64,000 nt of DNA from Acidimicrobiaceae bacterium RAAP-2 (lineage in GTDB: Bacteria; Actinomycetota; Acidimicrobiia; Acidimicrobiales; RAAP-2), in contig LMAD01000003.1 in assembly GCA_001443545.1 (NCBI GenBank), forward strand, positions 46,248 through 110,247, given 5' to 3'. Position numbers and translations under genes: made by a program. Below the pieces are notes generated by a model. The model did not search any database. It saw only the letters and a program-made list of their open reading frames with translations, and was not told where the DNA came from. Below, piece by piece: positions 51,840-60,536 of the stretch. Position 1 is the first letter of the stretch, and every line of letters starts with the position of its first letter.

Positions 51840-52352
51840 TCAGGGGACGAAGCGGTCGACGACGTCATAGTGCGCGAGCCCGACGGGACGATCGTCCGGT
51901 AGGGCGAGCACGAAGGCACCCGCCAGCGGGTAGCGCCCGTCGCGGAAGTCCTTGGGCGCCCGTCGCGCCAGACCGAGCACGAGCTCGAGGACCGTCGGAT
52001 TGTGCGCGACCACGAGCAGCGACGTCGTCACGGGGTCGACGGCCGCGAGATCGATCAACACGTCCTCGGCCGAGACGTCGCGTACGCCGTTGTAAATCAG
52101 TGAGCTGAATTCGTGGTGCGCCACGAACGGCGTGCCCTCGAAGGCCAGGGTGAAGGTCTGGCGCGTGCGCGCGGCCGAACTGACGAGCGCGGTCGTCGGG
52201 CCGTAGGAACCGAGCGACGTCGAGTCGCTCGCCCAGAGGCGCAGCGCCGCGCACTGGTCGCGTCCCCGTTCGGCGAGTTCTCGGTCGATGTCGCGACCAC
52301 CCGGCGAGATGGGAACGGCCTTGGCGTGGCGCACGATGGTGAGATAGCGCAC
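51840..52352 (-). CDS. SixA-like histidine phosphatase
   Basis: The 170-residue protein opens with the RHG phosphatase motif TIVRHAKAVPISPGGRDIDREL and has VVAHNPTVLELVLGL late, giving both catalytic histidines. This is the short SixA form, which in E. coli acts on phosphohistidine of the PTS. The start is GTG at 52352, since longer readings run into the divergent uppP. Its end abuts the thiolase stop. Confidence 0.85.
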   Translation of the reverse strand: MRYLTIVRHAKAVPISPGGRDIDRELAERGRDQCAALRLWASDSTSLGSYGPTTALVSSAARTRQTFTLAFEGTPFVAHHEFSSLIYNGVRDVSAEDVLIDLAAVDPVTTSLLVVAHNPTVLELVLGLARRAPKDFRDGRYPLAGAFVLALPDDRPVGLAHYDVVDRFVP

Positions 52353-52400
52353 GTCCTCAGTCTGCCCGACGAACGGGCGACCATCGTTTATCGTTGGACG

Positions 52401-53300
52401 GTGCACGCGGCCATCTCCTACTTCCAGGCCGTCGTACTCGGCCTCGTCCAAGGGCTCTCGGAGCTCTTCCCCGTCTCGAGCCTCGGCCACGGTGTGCTCC
52501 TACCCGCGTTGCTCGGGTGGCACAATCTGGTCAGCGGACAGGCCGCGACCCAGTCGTTCTTCCTCGCTTTCATCGTGGGCTTGCACGTGGGCACGGCCCT
52601 GGGGCTGCTGGTCTACTACCGGCGCACGTGGCGAGATCTCGTCGTCGGTCTGGTCGCGCAACTCCGTCGCGTGCGTGGTGGCGGCGTGGCGACGTTGTGG
52701 CGACTGAACGATCCGGGTACCGACGCCCGATACCGGCTCCTCGCCATCCTCGCGATCGCCACCATTCCCGTCGGACTCGCGGGCGTGCTCTTGGAGAAGA
52801 AGTTGCGGGTCCTCTTCGCCAAACCCCTCGCCGCGGCTATCTTCCTGGTGATCAACGGGTTGATCCTGCTCGTCGGTGAGCGACTGCGCACGAACCAGGG
52901 TCGCCACGCGCGTCACCCGAACCTCGCCACGCTCGCGCCACGCTCGGCGCTCGCCCTCGGGTCGAGTCAGATCCTCGCGCTGCTCGCCGGGATCTCGCGC
53001 AGCGGGGTGAGCATGGTTGCCGGGCTCCTGGGCGGACTCACCCACGAAGACGCCGCCAACTTCTCGTTCCTGCTCGCGACGCCGGTGATCCTGCTCGCCG
53101 GCGTCTACAAACTGCCAACGCTGCTCGGACCACTCGGTCAGGGCGTTCGGCTGCAGTCGCTGGTTGGCGCCCTCTTCGCCGGGCTCGCGGCGTACGTCGC
53201 CGTCCGCTTTTTAGTTCGATGGTTCACCACCCGCACGCTGATCCCCTTCGGGGTCTACAGCCTCGTGGTGGGAGTACTCTGCGTCGTTCGATTCGCCTAA
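52401..53300 (+). CDS. uppP: Undecaprenyl-diphosphatase (UppP/BacA)
   Basis: UppP recycles the cell-wall carrier lipid. The 299-residue polytopic protein has both family motifs, GLVQGLSELFPVSSLGH near residue 15 and AGISRSGVSMVAGLLGGL near residue 198, with the catalytic glutamates, serines and arginine retained. The start is GTG at 52401. Upstream in-frame codons overlap the SixA-like gene. Its last four bases overlap recR. Confidence 0.92.
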   Translation: MHAAISYFQAVVLGLVQGLSELFPVSSLGHGVLLPALLGWHNLVSGQAATQSFFLAFIVGLHVGTALGLLVYYRRTWRDLVVGLVAQLRRVRGGGVATLWRLNDPGTDARYRLLAILAIATIPVGLAGVLLEKKLRVLFAKPLAAAIFLVINGLILLVGERLRTNQGRHARHPNLATLAPRSALALGSSQILALLAGISRSGVSMVAGLLGGLTHEDAANFSFLLATPVILLAGVYKLPTLLGPLGQGVRLQSLVGALFAGLAAYVAVRFLVRWFTTRTLIPFGVYSLVVGVLCVVRFA

Positions 53301-53899
53301 TCACCCACGACGTGTCGGCCATCGATCGCCCGTCCGAGGGTGAGGTCGTCGGCAAACTCGAGGTCCCCGCCGACCGGAAGCCCGCTCGCCGGTTGTGATA
53401 CGACGAGACCCGGAACCTTCAAGAGGCGGCTGAGGTACATGGCGGTCGCGTCACCCTCGACGTTTGAGTTGAAACACAGGATCACTTCCTTTACGGGACC
53501 GTGAAGGCGTTGCACCAACTCCTGGATCCGAAGTCGGTCCGGCGTCACGCCCTCGAGCGGATTGAGAACGCCGTGCAGCACGTGGTAGGTCCCGTGGAAG
53601 GCGCCCGACCGTTCGACCGCCACCACATCGGGCGGACTCTCCACGACGCACACGATCGTCTGGTCCCGGCGTGAGTCGGCGCAGATCGGGCAGAGTCCCC
53701 CTACCTCGGCGATGTTGCAGCACCGCTCGCAGAACGCCAGTTTGGACTTCATGTCGTCGAGCGAACGAGCGAGCCGAAGGACGTCTTCGGTGGGCTGACG
53801 CATGAGCCAGAAGGCGATGCGCTGCGCCGACTTGGGCCCGACTCCGGGGAAGCGACCAAGCTCGTCGACGACCGCTTGGAGCGGTGGCGGGTAGTTCAC
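53297..53899 (-). CDS. recR: Recombination mediator protein RecR
   Basis: RecR, with RecO and RecF, loads RecA at gaps. The 200-residue protein has the helix-hairpin-helix FPGVGPKSAQRIAFWLM, a four-cysteine zinc site (CERCCNIAEVGGLCPIC), and a TOPRIM domain (VCVVESPPDVVAVE, NSNVEGDATAMYL). The start is GTG overlapping the dnaX stop (GTGA). The usual ybaB gene between dnaX and recR is absent here. Confidence 0.96.
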   Translation of the reverse strand: MNYPPPLQAVVDELGRFPGVGPKSAQRIAFWLMRQPTEDVLRLARSLDDMKSKLAFCERCCNIAEVGGLCPICADSRRDQTIVCVVESPPDVVAVERSGAFHGTYHVLHGVLNPLEGVTPDRLRIQELVQRLHGPVKEVILCFNSNVEGDATAMYLSRLLKVPGLVVSQPASGLPVGGDLEFADDLTLGRAIDGRHVVGD

Positions 53900-55614
53900 G
53901 AGATCTCCTCTGCGCCGGGGAACATCTCGGTGATGAGATGTTCGGCGACCGAATCGACGACCACGACCGAATCGTCGTCGGCGGTGACCTCGTTGTCGGT
54001 GACGACTTCGTCATCCATGGGCGCCGGTGACCGGCGACGCGGTGGCGCCGCGCTCGGTGCCGGTGAGACGGGCAGAGTCGGGTCGACCTCCCAGACCACT
54101 TCGACCGGCGCGTGAAATTCGTGCTCGAGGGCGCCACGGAGCCCTTGTTGGATCAGGTCGGTGTTCTGGCGCATCTCCTCGGAGGCCACGACAAGCACCA
54201 GGTGCGCCCCGTCGAAGGACCGAACCTGCGCGCTTCGCAAGAGGAGCTGGGCCGCGCGCGAGGTGCGCGGCACGACCTTGTTCAAGAACCGTTCGCGTAG
54301 TGCGTTGGCGTCACCGAACTCCACCGCGACCTCGGACGAAATCGACACGGGTGGCGGAGTCGCGGGTGGCGGAGTCGCGGGTGGCGGAGTCGCGGGTGGC
54401 GGAGTCGCGGGTGGCGGTGTCGCCGTGACAGCTGCGCCGATCGGCCGCATTGGCGGCGCGGGAGGTGTCGGCGCCGGTGCGGGGCGAGCGCCGGCGCGTT
54501 CGAGGCGAGTGAGTCGCTCATCGAGCGCCTCGATGGTGGCGTCGAGTTCAGGTCGGGCGAGTCGCACCAACGCGACCTCCAGGACTACGACCTTGTCAGG
54601 CGCGCTCTTCATCTCACGCATCGCACGACCAACGGTCTCGAGGATCCGGACCGTGCGCGCGAGGCCAAATTTCGTTCCCCATTCAATGAGTCGCCGCCGG
54701 TCGGCTTCGACGGCGTCGGCCACGTCGGGTGCGACCTGGAGCAGAAACATCTGGCGTACGTCCCCGACGAAACTCTCGGCAAGTTGTTCGGGGTCCCAGC
54801 CATCACGCATCAGCACGGCTAACGCGCCGATGGCCGACGCGGCGTCACCGTCGCCGAGTGCGCTCAGCAGTTCGTCGAACCGTGGTTGCGCGTCGACGAG
54901 TGAACCCGTCGCGATCAACTGGTCGAGGGCGCTGAGGGCGTCGCGAGCCGAGCCACGGCCGAGGCGCACCGCGGCCTCAATCGTCGTGTCGTCAACCTCG
55001 AGTCCCGCGGCACCCTGGACGTCGTGGAGCAGGGTCGACAACGTATCGCCCGCGATGAGTCGGAACTCGAGGTGCTGGGTGCGCGACCGGATCGTCGGTA
55101 ACACCTTGTGCGGATCGGTGGTCGCCAGGACGAACACCACGTGCGACGGTGGCTCCTCGAGCGTCTTCAAGAGCGCGGCCGACGCGGATTTGGAGAGCTG
55201 ATGGACCTCGTCGACGATGTAGACCTTCCATCGTCCCGGCGTGCCGTGCCACGCCCCCGCGGTGATCTCGCGAACGTCGTCGACGCCGTTGTTGGAGGCG
55301 GCGTCGAGTTCGACGACGTCGAGCGACGAACCCTTCGTGATCGCGAGACAGCTCGCACAGTTGTTACAAGCGTCTCCGTCCACGGGATGCTCGCAGTTCA
55401 ACGCCTTCGCCAAGATGCGGGCCGTCGTCGTCTTGCCCGTGCCCCGGGGACCGGAGAAGAGGTAGGCGTGCACGATGCGGTCACTTCGCGTCGCGCCCTG
55501 CAACGCCCGCACGACGTGGTCCTGACCCCGGAGTTCGGCGAATCGACCCGGTCGGAACCGCCGGTAGAGAGCGGTAACCCCGTCAAGCGAGGTGGGCGTC
55601 GTCGAGTCAGTCAT
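53896..55614 (-). CDS. dnaX: DNA polymerase III subunit gamma/tau
   Basis: This 572-residue clamp-loader ATPase has the Walker A motif GPRGTGKTTTARILAKAL, the four-cysteine zinc module (CEHPVDGDACNNCASC), the Walker B area VYIVDEVHQLSKSA and the sensor region. Downstream of the gamma part is a proline-rich stretch encoded by a 15-bp tandem repeat (54349-54423), then a short tau-like C-terminal domain. An ATG at 55614 is used. A TTG two codons earlier is also possible. It is followed by recR and preceded by the SRP RNA gene. Confidence 0.95.
   Translation of the reverse strand: MTDSTTPTSLDGVTALYRRFRPGRFAELRGQDHVVRALQGATRSDRIVHAYLFSGPRGTGKTTTARILAKALNCEHPVDGDACNNCASCLAITKGSSLDVVELDAASNNGVDDVREITAGAWHGTPGRWKVYIVDEVHQLSKSASAALLKTLEEPPSHVVFVLATTDPHKVLPTIRSRTQHLEFRLIAGDTLSTLLHDVQGAAGLEVDDTTIEAAVRLGRGSARDALSALDQLIATGSLVDAQPRFDELLSALGDGDAASAIGALAVLMRDGWDPEQLAESFVGDVRQMFLLQVAPDVADAVEADRRRLIEWGTKFGLARTVRILETVGRAMREMKSAPDKVVVLEVALVRLARPELDATIEALDERLTRLERAGARPAPAPTPPAPPMRPIGAAVTATPPPATPPPATPPPATPPPATPPPVSISSEVAVEFGDANALRERFLNKVVPRTSRAAQLLLRSAQVRSFDGAHLVLVVASEEMRQNTDLIQQGLRGALEHEFHAPVEVVWEVDPTLPVSPAPSAAPPRRRSPAPMDDEVVTDNEVTADDDSVVVVDSVAEHLITEMFPGAEEIS
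54349..54423 (-). repeat. 15-bp tandem repeat inside dnaX
   Basis: Five copies of a 15-base unit (GGGTGGCGGAGTCGC on the plus strand, last copy with one change) encode repeats of PPPAT in the linker between the clamp-loader and C-terminal domains of DnaX. The first four are identical, implying recent slippage expansion. Length variation between strains is likely. Confidence 0.85.
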
Positions 55615-55633
55615 TCCCAAATGCTAATGGGGG

Positions 55634-55785
55634 CCTGTTCGAGGCCGGAGTCCAAAGCGATGGCCAGGCGAACCGTGGCACCCAGCCTGATCCGCTGAGA
55701 GCTGCTGGCTTCCACCCCTGACTCGATTCACGAACGGCCGTCGCACGGGACCCGGCCACCGCTTTGGACTCCGGCTCGACAAGGT
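55634..55785 (-). ncRNA. ffs: Signal recognition particle RNA (4.5S-like)
   Basis: The minus strand has the conserved SRP domain loop (complement of 55701-55722): GTCAGG, then GGT-GGAA-GCC with a GGAA tetraloop, then AGCAGC. It is flanked by a long helix in which about 26 bases at 55639-55665 pair with 55754-55779 with one bulge and one wobble. The position directly upstream of dnaX is the classical ffs location. The length, about 150 bases, is longer than E. coli 4.5S RNA and lacks an obvious Alu domain. The exact ends are estimates. Confidence 0.82.
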
Positions 55786-55828
55786 TACCGTCTCGAGCCG
55801 CGAGGCACCTCGGCTAGCCTTGCTCGGT

Positions 55829-55847
55829 ACTCGTTGGACCAACGAGT
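55829..55847. other. Perfect palindrome upstream of tRNA-Ser
   Basis: ACTCGTTGG and CCAACGAGT are separated by one base, ending four bases before the tRNA-Ser gene. A second short palindrome CGAGG-CA-CCTCG lies at 55801-55812. They may be part of the tRNA promoter region or a protein binding site. Nothing decides between these. Confidence 0.35.
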
Positions 55848-55851
55848 GCTT

Positions 55852-55939
55852 GGAGGAGTGCGAGAGCGGCCGAATCGGCACGATTGGAAATCGTGTGTAG
55901 GGCAACCTACCGTGGGTTCAAATCCCACCTCCTCCGCCA
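55852..55939 (+). tRNA. tRNA-Ser (GGA anticodon)
   Basis: The 88-base gene has acceptor GGAGGAG pairing with CTCCTCC, anticodon loop TTGGAAA with GGA, a long variable arm (TGTAGGG...CCTACC) as in class II tRNAs, T-arm GTGGG-TTCAAAT-CCCAC, and an encoded CCA. A mobile element begins shortly downstream, and tRNA genes are frequent integration sites. Confidence 0.95.
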
Positions 55940-55947
55940 AGGGCTGT

Positions 55948-55980
55948 TTACGAAAGTAGACCCCAACTACTTACGAAAGT
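55948..55980. repeat. Duplicated TTACGAAAGT motif next to tRNA-Ser
   Basis: TTACGAAAGT occurs at 55948-55957 and again at 55971-55980, 23 bases apart, with AAGTAG and CTACTT forming an inverted pair between them. They start nine bases after the tRNA. They could mark the end of the adjacent two-gene element, serving as recombinase binding sites. No matching end was found at the other side by eye. Confidence 0.4.
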
Positions 55981-56094
55981 CCGGGGAACGAGCCCCCGAG
56001 CGGGCATAACGGTCCATCTCAGCCCGCGAGACATCTTTGGTCCGCTCCAAGCGGACGGGACCAAGCACGCAAGCGGATCAACGTAACGGAAACG

Positions 56095-56123
56095 GCCCGC
56101 GGGACGTGACTCGTCCCGCGGGC
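56095..56123 (-). terminator. Perfect hairpin after the transposase gene
   Basis: GCCCGCGGGACG (56095-56106) and CGTCCCGCGGGC (56112-56123) form a 12-bp perfect stem around TGACT, 24 bases after the transposase stop. It can end the element's transcript, or protect it from outside transcription. A smaller perfect hairpin, GTCCGCT-CCA-AGCGGAC, lies near 56040-56056. Confidence 0.55.
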
Positions 56124-56147
56124 TAGTAGCTGGAGTGGACTCCTCGC

Positions 56148-57917
56148 CTACGCGGCGAGGTCGTCGGGTGGATCGTCGAAGTCGAACGGCCCGGCCGGGC
56201 AGATCTGACCGTTCTCGTCAAGCTCCTCGAAGCCGTGATCCACGGGGAAGGGGACACAGAGTGGATCCGACGTGAGGCCAACGCGCTTGGCCCACTTGCG
56301 AAGGAGCCGGTTGTTGGCGGCCACCGCCTCGAAGGCGAGCATCAGGCTCGTCTTGACGAGACCGACCACCCGACAGAAGCCGCGCTTGATGTTCTGGGTG
56401 CTCTGGCTACGGAGGTTCCCAAAGATGCCCTCGATGGCGCTGCGCCGAGCGTAGGAGTTGATCCACGTGGGTGATCGCCACGGGTCTCGCTGACGGAGCT
56501 TGGCGAGTACCGGTCCCGGAACGGTGATCGTCGCCTGTCGGCATGCCTTGGGAGCCGTAGCGAGCGGACCGGGGTTCTCAACCACCGGACGGTCCGCCGG
56601 ATAGTGCTCGGACAGCGGGCAGAGTTCGCACTTCAGCTTGCCGGCCTTGCCGGGGCAAATCCACTGCGTTTGGGCGGGATCGGCCTTCGTGGGCGTGTTC
56701 TGGTTGAAGACGAACGCGTGCTGGTGGAGCTTGGCGTTTCGGGCAAGGAACTCGTCGAGTGCCTTGGTGTTGTACTCGTAACTCAGTCGCTCCTCGGTGG
56801 TGGCTCTCCTTCTCAGCGGGCCAATCTTGAAGTGCGGCGGTGGAGGGTTGTCGAACAACTCATCGGGCGTCGCGACGCAGAACAGCATGCCGGCGAAGAC
56901 GCGGATGCCTTTGTAGTCCTTCACTCCCTGGTCCAGCGGATGGATGTCTTGCACTTGGCTGATGCCGCGCTGGTGGAGTTCCGTTGCCCAGTCCTCGGGA
57001 CGCTTGTAGGAGAAACCGCGGTCGACGAGTAGTTCGTCGATCTCGTAGCCCGCCTCGACCAGACGGTCAAGGGCGCCGAGCGTGGGATTGGACGTGTCGC
57101 CGGCCGCGGGGCGCAGCGTCATCGAGAGCAGGAGCTTGGGCATCTCGTCGGGGTCGGCCCCGACGGGCAGCACGCCCACGCCCGCGAAGAGGTCGTAGCC
57201 GAAGAGCTTCGTCGACTTGTTGTCGTGGGTCTTGGTCCGGTAACCCAGGTGCGCGTCACGGTCGAAGGAGGTGACTTGACGAACCTCCTTCTTTCCACTC
57301 TTGGCCCGGACCTTCTTCGACTTCCCCTTCTCGATAACCTCGCGAACCTCGGCCATCGCAGCCGCCACGTCATCGAGATCCGCGTCGACCGCTTCGCTGG
57401 TGGCGGTGGCCGCCCACCTCGGCTTGCCGAATGACTCAACACCCGAACTGTCCCAGGCGATCGAGATCTTCTTCGGCATCTGTTGTGGGTGCGATGCCCC
57501 GATGAGTTTGTCGATGATGGCCTGCAGGGCCCCACTACGGATTTCGCGCTCCACGTCGGTGAGGTCCGGGGCGTAGGCCACCGAGAACTCCAGGCGCTTC
57601 TCGATGGCGCTGAGCAAATAGCGAACCTGGCGAATGGTGATGGGCTTGCTCTGCTTGCCGGACTGGCTCTTTACGCGAGTCCCCAGCGCGTTCTGCACCG
57701 AGGGAGCGATCCACTTCGTCAGCGCCTTGTGTACGTTGTCGAGCGTGAGGGTGCGACCATCCAAGGCGACGAGCACGGCCCCAGTAAAGAAGACCTCGGC
57801 GGAGAGTTCGCGCGGCCGACCAGTGTGGTGGGGCACGAGAATCTTCTCGACGTCGTCGGCCACGCCGCTTCGACGAACGGTCTTCATGACCAACTCGACT
57901 TCGCAGCGCCGAATCAC
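56148..57917 (-). CDS. DDE-type transposase, divergent IS1182/IS5-like
   Basis: The 589-residue protein has an RNase-H-like DDE layout: Asp156 in ISIAWDSSGVESF, Asp299 in ELLVDRGFSYKRPEDW and Glu496 in ARRSAIEGIFGNLRS. A cysteine-rich segment lies just before the glutamate (C421, C430, C433 in CPGKAGKLKCELCP), the order seen in IS1182-like transposases. It is longer than most. The start is GTG at 57917, overlapping the stop of the upstream gene (GTGA), so both are made together. Typical IS ends were not located. Confidence 0.72.
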   Translation of the reverse strand: MIRRCEVELVMKTVRRSGVADDVEKILVPHHTGRPRELSAEVFFTGAVLVALDGRTLTLDNVHKALTKWIAPSVQNALGTRVKSQSGKQSKPITIRQVRYLLSAIEKRLEFSVAYAPDLTDVEREIRSGALQAIIDKLIGASHPQQMPKKISIAWDSSGVESFGKPRWAATATSEAVDADLDDVAAAMAEVREVIEKGKSKKVRAKSGKKEVRQVTSFDRDAHLGYRTKTHDNKSTKLFGYDLFAGVGVLPVGADPDEMPKLLLSMTLRPAAGDTSNPTLGALDRLVEAGYEIDELLVDRGFSYKRPEDWATELHQRGISQVQDIHPLDQGVKDYKGIRVFAGMLFCVATPDELFDNPPPPHFKIGPLRRRATTEERLSYEYNTKALDEFLARNAKLHQHAFVFNQNTPTKADPAQTQWICPGKAGKLKCELCPLSEHYPADRPVVENPGPLATAPKACRQATITVPGPVLAKLRQRDPWRSPTWINSYARRSAIEGIFGNLRSQSTQNIKRGFCRVVGLVKTSLMLAFEAVAANNRLLRKWAKRVGLTSDPLCVPFPVDHGFEELDENGQICPAGPFDFDDPPDDLAA

Positions 57918-59689
57918 GAGGTCACCGCATTCCCAGGCTCCTCGTAAGTCCGAAGTATGGCCGCGACGGCGGCCTCGTCGGGCGAGGGGCAGTACGCGAG
58001 GAGGTCAACCAACGTGCGCGCCGAGCGCAGACCCGAGGCTCGAAGAAGCGCCCCGAGCGGGACCGGGGCACTCATAGCGGCCACGAGCCAGGTCGAGCGC
58101 AACCGAGCCGAATCCACGTCGACGCCCGTCGTGAGCGCCGTCTTGGCCCGTTGTGTGACGGGGCTCGTGACGTTGTGACGGGTCTTCGAGAGACCGTAGA
58201 GAGGATCGGTGGGCCTGCGTCCGGCCTTTTGGTGCAGGTCCAGGACCTCGCGTAGCAAGCCCTCGTAAGTCGCGCGCACGACGACGGTTCGGGGCGTGGC
58301 GCCGCCCACCCTCACGAAGAGCGCCGTCGTGGTGCCGAGCTCACCTTCAACGACCGACTCGCGCGTGACGCCACGCTGTTCGGCCGACGAGAGCCCCGCC
58401 CCGAGCCCGAGCGCAACGATGGCGGAGAGCTCACGGCGCAGCGTCGCAGTCGGCTGGTTACGAGCGAGTCGCACCAGGGACGCGCACTCGAAGGGCGTAT
58501 AGGGGCGCTGCACCGGCTGATAGGAGATGACCTGCGGAGCGGACGCGGGAGCGAGTCGCCTCACCGCGCGACGCAGCGCCGAACGGACCGTGGCGCGTGT
58601 CGAGTCGGGCGACGTGGCGACCGGTCCAGCGAGGTACGCCTCCACCAGACCCCCCTCGAGGAGTTCGGCTGGTCGCAGCGCCTCGGTGGGCGACGGTCGC
58701 GCCGGACGGGACGCCACCCACAGGCAGAAACGCGCGAGGATGCCCATCTGGGTGCGGACCCAGCTGACGCTCGGCGGTTCGTAGGCGGTAGCCAGGTGAC
58801 GCGTGGCGACTTCCACGAGTTCCCAGTTCGCGTCGCCGAACTGGTGGGGGCGAAAGGCCGCGACGGCGCCAGCAATCGCGGCACCGAGTTGGGGCAGCTC
58901 GCCCACCTCGACGTGCTCGCGCGCAGCACTCACTAGCAACGCCTCGCGCTGCGCGATCTTCGACTTCGCGACCCGAACTGCGGCGGTGCGCGACAGCGGC
59001 TTGGCCACCTTGGGCTTCACCGGCTCGGCCTTCGTTGAGTGAACGACACGGACCCCCATGGGCTCGACGTCGCGGGCAACCCGCAGTTCCTCGGCTGCAC
59101 GGACGGCTGACCCGATAGTGCCCAGCTCCCCTTCTCGCGCACTCGCCACTTCAGCGATGAGGTGACCGTGGTCCCCGTCGGGCGTGGTGAGCTCTGGGAT
59201 GAGGCCCTCGAAGATTGTGGCCATAACCGCGTAGCCGCGACGCCGATAAGCCTCAGCCAACGTCGTAAAGGGTCCGAGATCGACGACCGTCGTCCAGAAG
59301 CGTTGGGCCGCCGGCCGTTGCTTCACCCTCCTCACTGCGGTCGTGTCCGGGATCGCCCCGATGGCTCGTGCGACGCGGTGCAGGTAGGGGCGGGCGACAC
59401 GATGCTTGGCCGACGCGACGACGTACGCCTCGACGTACGGTGCTCGAAGGAGGACCTGAAGGTCGGGCGAAGCGGTGCGGTCCCAGGCTGGATGCCAAAC
59501 GAGGAACCGTGCCAAGTGCCCGAGCAAGACCATGGCCGACTCGTCGGTAGACACGCCCGTGGCCACGACCGCAGCGACGGCGGTCGGGTGGGCGAGGTCC
59601 CACTGACGCTCTGGCAGGTCCCGCGGGCAGTACCGATGCAAGCGATCGAGGCGATTGTTCGTCGACATGTCGGATACCCGTGTGGACAT
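57914..59689 (-). CDS. Degenerate tyrosine-recombinase-like protein
   Basis: The roughly 590-residue protein is Arg/Ala-rich. The C-terminal 220 residues follow the plan of a phage-integrase catalytic domain: ELSAIVALGLGAGLSSAEQRGV corresponds to box I (its usual Arg after GL is Ser), and ARLRSTWLVAAM to the HxLRH box with Arg kept but both histidines lost. A late DLLAYCP supplies a possible tyrosine. It is therefore probably not a working recombinase on its own, and may bind DNA for the coupled transposase. Two ATGs, 59689 and 59668, are plausible. Longer readings run into low-quality sequence. Confidence 0.5.
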   Translation of the reverse strand: MSTRVSDMSTNNRLDRLHRYCPRDLPERQWDLAHPTAVAAVVATGVSTDESAMVLLGHLARFLVWHPAWDRTASPDLQVLLRAPYVEAYVVASAKHRVARPYLHRVARAIGAIPDTTAVRRVKQRPAAQRFWTTVVDLGPFTTLAEAYRRRGYAVMATIFEGLIPELTTPDGDHGHLIAEVASAREGELGTIGSAVRAAEELRVARDVEPMGVRVVHSTKAEPVKPKVAKPLSRTAAVRVAKSKIAQREALLVSAAREHVEVGELPQLGAAIAGAVAAFRPHQFGDANWELVEVATRHLATAYEPPSVSWVRTQMGILARFCLWVASRPARPSPTEALRPAELLEGGLVEAYLAGPVATSPDSTRATVRSALRRAVRRLAPASAPQVISYQPVQRPYTPFECASLVRLARNQPTATLRRELSAIVALGLGAGLSSAEQRGVTRESVVEGELGTTTALFVRVGGATPRTVVVRATYEGLLREVLDLHQKAGRRPTDPLYGLSKTRHNVTSPVTQRAKTALTTGVDVDSARLRSTWLVAAMSAPVPLGALLRASGLRSARTLVDLLAYCPSPDEAAVAAILRTYEEPGNAVTS

Positions 59690-59848
59690 CCCGTTCAGGA
59701 GCAATCGAAGCAATATGGAAATTGGGGGGTCTGCAAAGTCCGCGGCCACGCGTTCCCTTTTGCCGTCCTGACTGGCATTCAGGATCCACAGCACCGAAAC
59801 TGAGGACGCTCTGAAGCAGCGACGATGACTTGGGGGCAGGGAGATCTG

Positions 59849-60400
59849 ATGAGACTTCGGAACCTTCTGCTTGGTGCGACGACGGCGGTGACGCTTGCCC
59901 TCCCGGTCAACGCATCGCAATCAGTGGCGGTAGCTGGCGCATCTACGCCAGCAGCGTGCCGCAGCGTGGCGCTCATGCCAACGGTGGGTCACCTCGGCGC
60001 GGCTTCCGGGACCGCCTATCAGGCACTCCTCATCACGAATTACGCGTCACGCGCCTGCACGCTGGCGGGGACGCCTTCAACCCAGTTTGGCAACTTCGTG
60101 AGATCAGGCGGGCTCCTAGTCTTTCGAGCCGTCGGGCCCGCGGCGAAGAAACTCAACTTCGCTGATCGCGGCGAGACAATTGTCCTGAAGCGGGGGGCAG
60201 TCGCAAGCGTCGCCGTGGGCATCGAAACGGCGGCCAACGCCCCTTCGTCAATGTGTGGACATGTTGCGAACGCCTCGCGAGTGCGCTTGGTCTTCCGGGG
60301 TGGGGCCGAGCTCTACTACACGCTTCGCACATTCGCAGTCTGCACGAAGCTCGCCAGCACGCTCACCTCAGGGGTGGTGCTCGGCACGCGTTTCCCGTAA
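59849..60400 (+). CDS. Secreted DUF4232-like protein
   Basis: The 183-residue protein starts MRLRNLLLGATTAVTLALP, a signal peptide ending near the SQSVAVAGA region. The rest has the DUF4232 pattern: an early cysteine (AACRSV), YQALLITNYASRACTLAGTPSTQF, a central beta-rich part and a late cysteine (TFAVCTKL). Such actinobacterial exported domains are of unknown function. GC content is visibly lower than in the core genes. Two more such genes lie within 4 kb. Confidence 0.75.
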   Translation: MRLRNLLLGATTAVTLALPVNASQSVAVAGASTPAACRSVALMPTVGHLGAASGTAYQALLITNYASRACTLAGTPSTQFGNFVRSGGLLVFRAVGPAAKKLNFADRGETIVLKRGAVASVAVGIETAANAPSSMCGHVANASRVRLVFRGGAELYYTLRTFAVCTKLASTLTSGVVLGTRFP

Positions 60401-60536
60401 AGAGGTCGGGGCTGAGCCTCCGCGGAGTATCACCCGTTGAACTCAGGACCGGGGATACGTTCGTCCTGAAATGCTTTCTGCGGCGATGAGGTGATTGACC
60501 CCTCAGCCCAGGGATCCTTGCCAGACAAGGCGAGTG

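Noticed and set aside
54349..54423. CRISPR-like array
   Set aside because: The repeats are contiguous 15-mers without spacers and are in frame within dnaX.
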